A DNA stretch of 6,878 nucleotides from Flavobacterium sp. (GTDB taxonomy: Bacteria; Bacteroidota; Bacteroidia; Flavobacteriales; Flavobacteriaceae), in the NCBI GenBank assembly GCA_012032075.1, contig JAAURU010000201.1:1-6878 (forward strand), given 5' to 3'. The position numbers and the translations under genes were made by a program. The stretch's first letter is position 1. Every line of letters starts with the position of its first letter. The notes beneath the pieces are model-generated. The model ran no database searches and was not told the DNA's origin. It saw only the letters and a list, made by a program, of their open reading frames with translations. Below, one piece after another: positions 6,799 to 6,878 of this stretch.

Positions 6799-6878
6799 TT
6801 AAAAGTTTTAAAATGTTTAAAAAGTTTTAAAGAGTTTTAAAAAGTTTTAAAGGGGTTTTAAGAGTTTTAAAAGTTTGT
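6799..6878. repeat. Tandem repeat of about 10 bp (AAGTTTTAAA), nearly 8 copies, reaching the window edge
   Basis: Degenerate copies of (A/G)AGTTTTAAA recur almost every 10 bases from about 6799 to the right edge, with variants such as ATGTTTAAA and GGGGTTTTAA. It covers the region directly upstream of the pheT -7 box. It may continue outside the window, so its full size is unknown. Confidence 0.8.

Noticed and set aside
1..6878. tRNA, rRNA, CRISPR array or riboswitch
   Set aside because: I saw no cloverleaf, conserved rRNA stretch, regularly spaced repeat with unique spacers, or recognisable aptamer core. The 10-bp tandem repeat at the right edge has no spacers.

Overview
The window looks like chromosomal DNA from a low-GC member of the Flavobacteriia, probably Flavobacterium or a close relative. 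The reasons are the very AT-rich sequence in both genes and spacers, start codons without a clear Shine-Dalgarno sequence, upstream boxes of the Bacteroidota type (TAnnTTTG, here TATATTTG and TAATTTTG), and a phenylalanyl-tRNA synthetase beta chain of the length usual in that group. This placement is inference; no rRNA or other marker gene is present.

Layout, left to right. (1) 1-1709, minus strand: a tight two-gene unit of unknown function. The upstream gene (1020-1709) encodes a soluble protein with a disordered N-terminus and a C-terminal coiled coil. The downstream gene (1-1014, running off the left edge) encodes a protein with two membrane segments and a long coiled coil. A TATATTTG box lies ahead of the pair, and a strong hairpin terminator separates it from the next gene. 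(2) 1891-3014, minus strand: an exported protein of unknown function, broken twice, by a one-base frameshift and by an insertion sequence lying at its start codon. (3) About 3015-4124, plus strand: an IS630-family element with a DDE transposase whose reading frame shifts by -1 at an A7 run. (4) 4127-4339: a gene-free stretch holding what I infer to be the displaced start codon and promoter of the exported-protein gene, a candidate dispersed repeat and short degenerate repeats. (5) 4340-6767, minus strand: pheT, essentially complete at about 809 codons but split over three frames by two one-base losses. (6) 6797-6878: a roughly 10-bp tandem repeat just upstream of the pheT promoter box.

The strongest overall observation is that four reading frames break in the same way: each is restored by adding one base, three in A/T homopolymers and one at an adjoining C4/A5 junction. 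Two of the breaks lie in pheT, which a living cell needs. The simplest reading is homopolymer under-calling in the assembly, so the frameshifts should not be treated as biology without raw-read support. The IS insertion in the exported-protein gene is a separate lesion that base-calling cannot explain. The best candidate for something undescribed is the two-gene membrane/coiled-coil unit at the left; its function cannot be told from this window.
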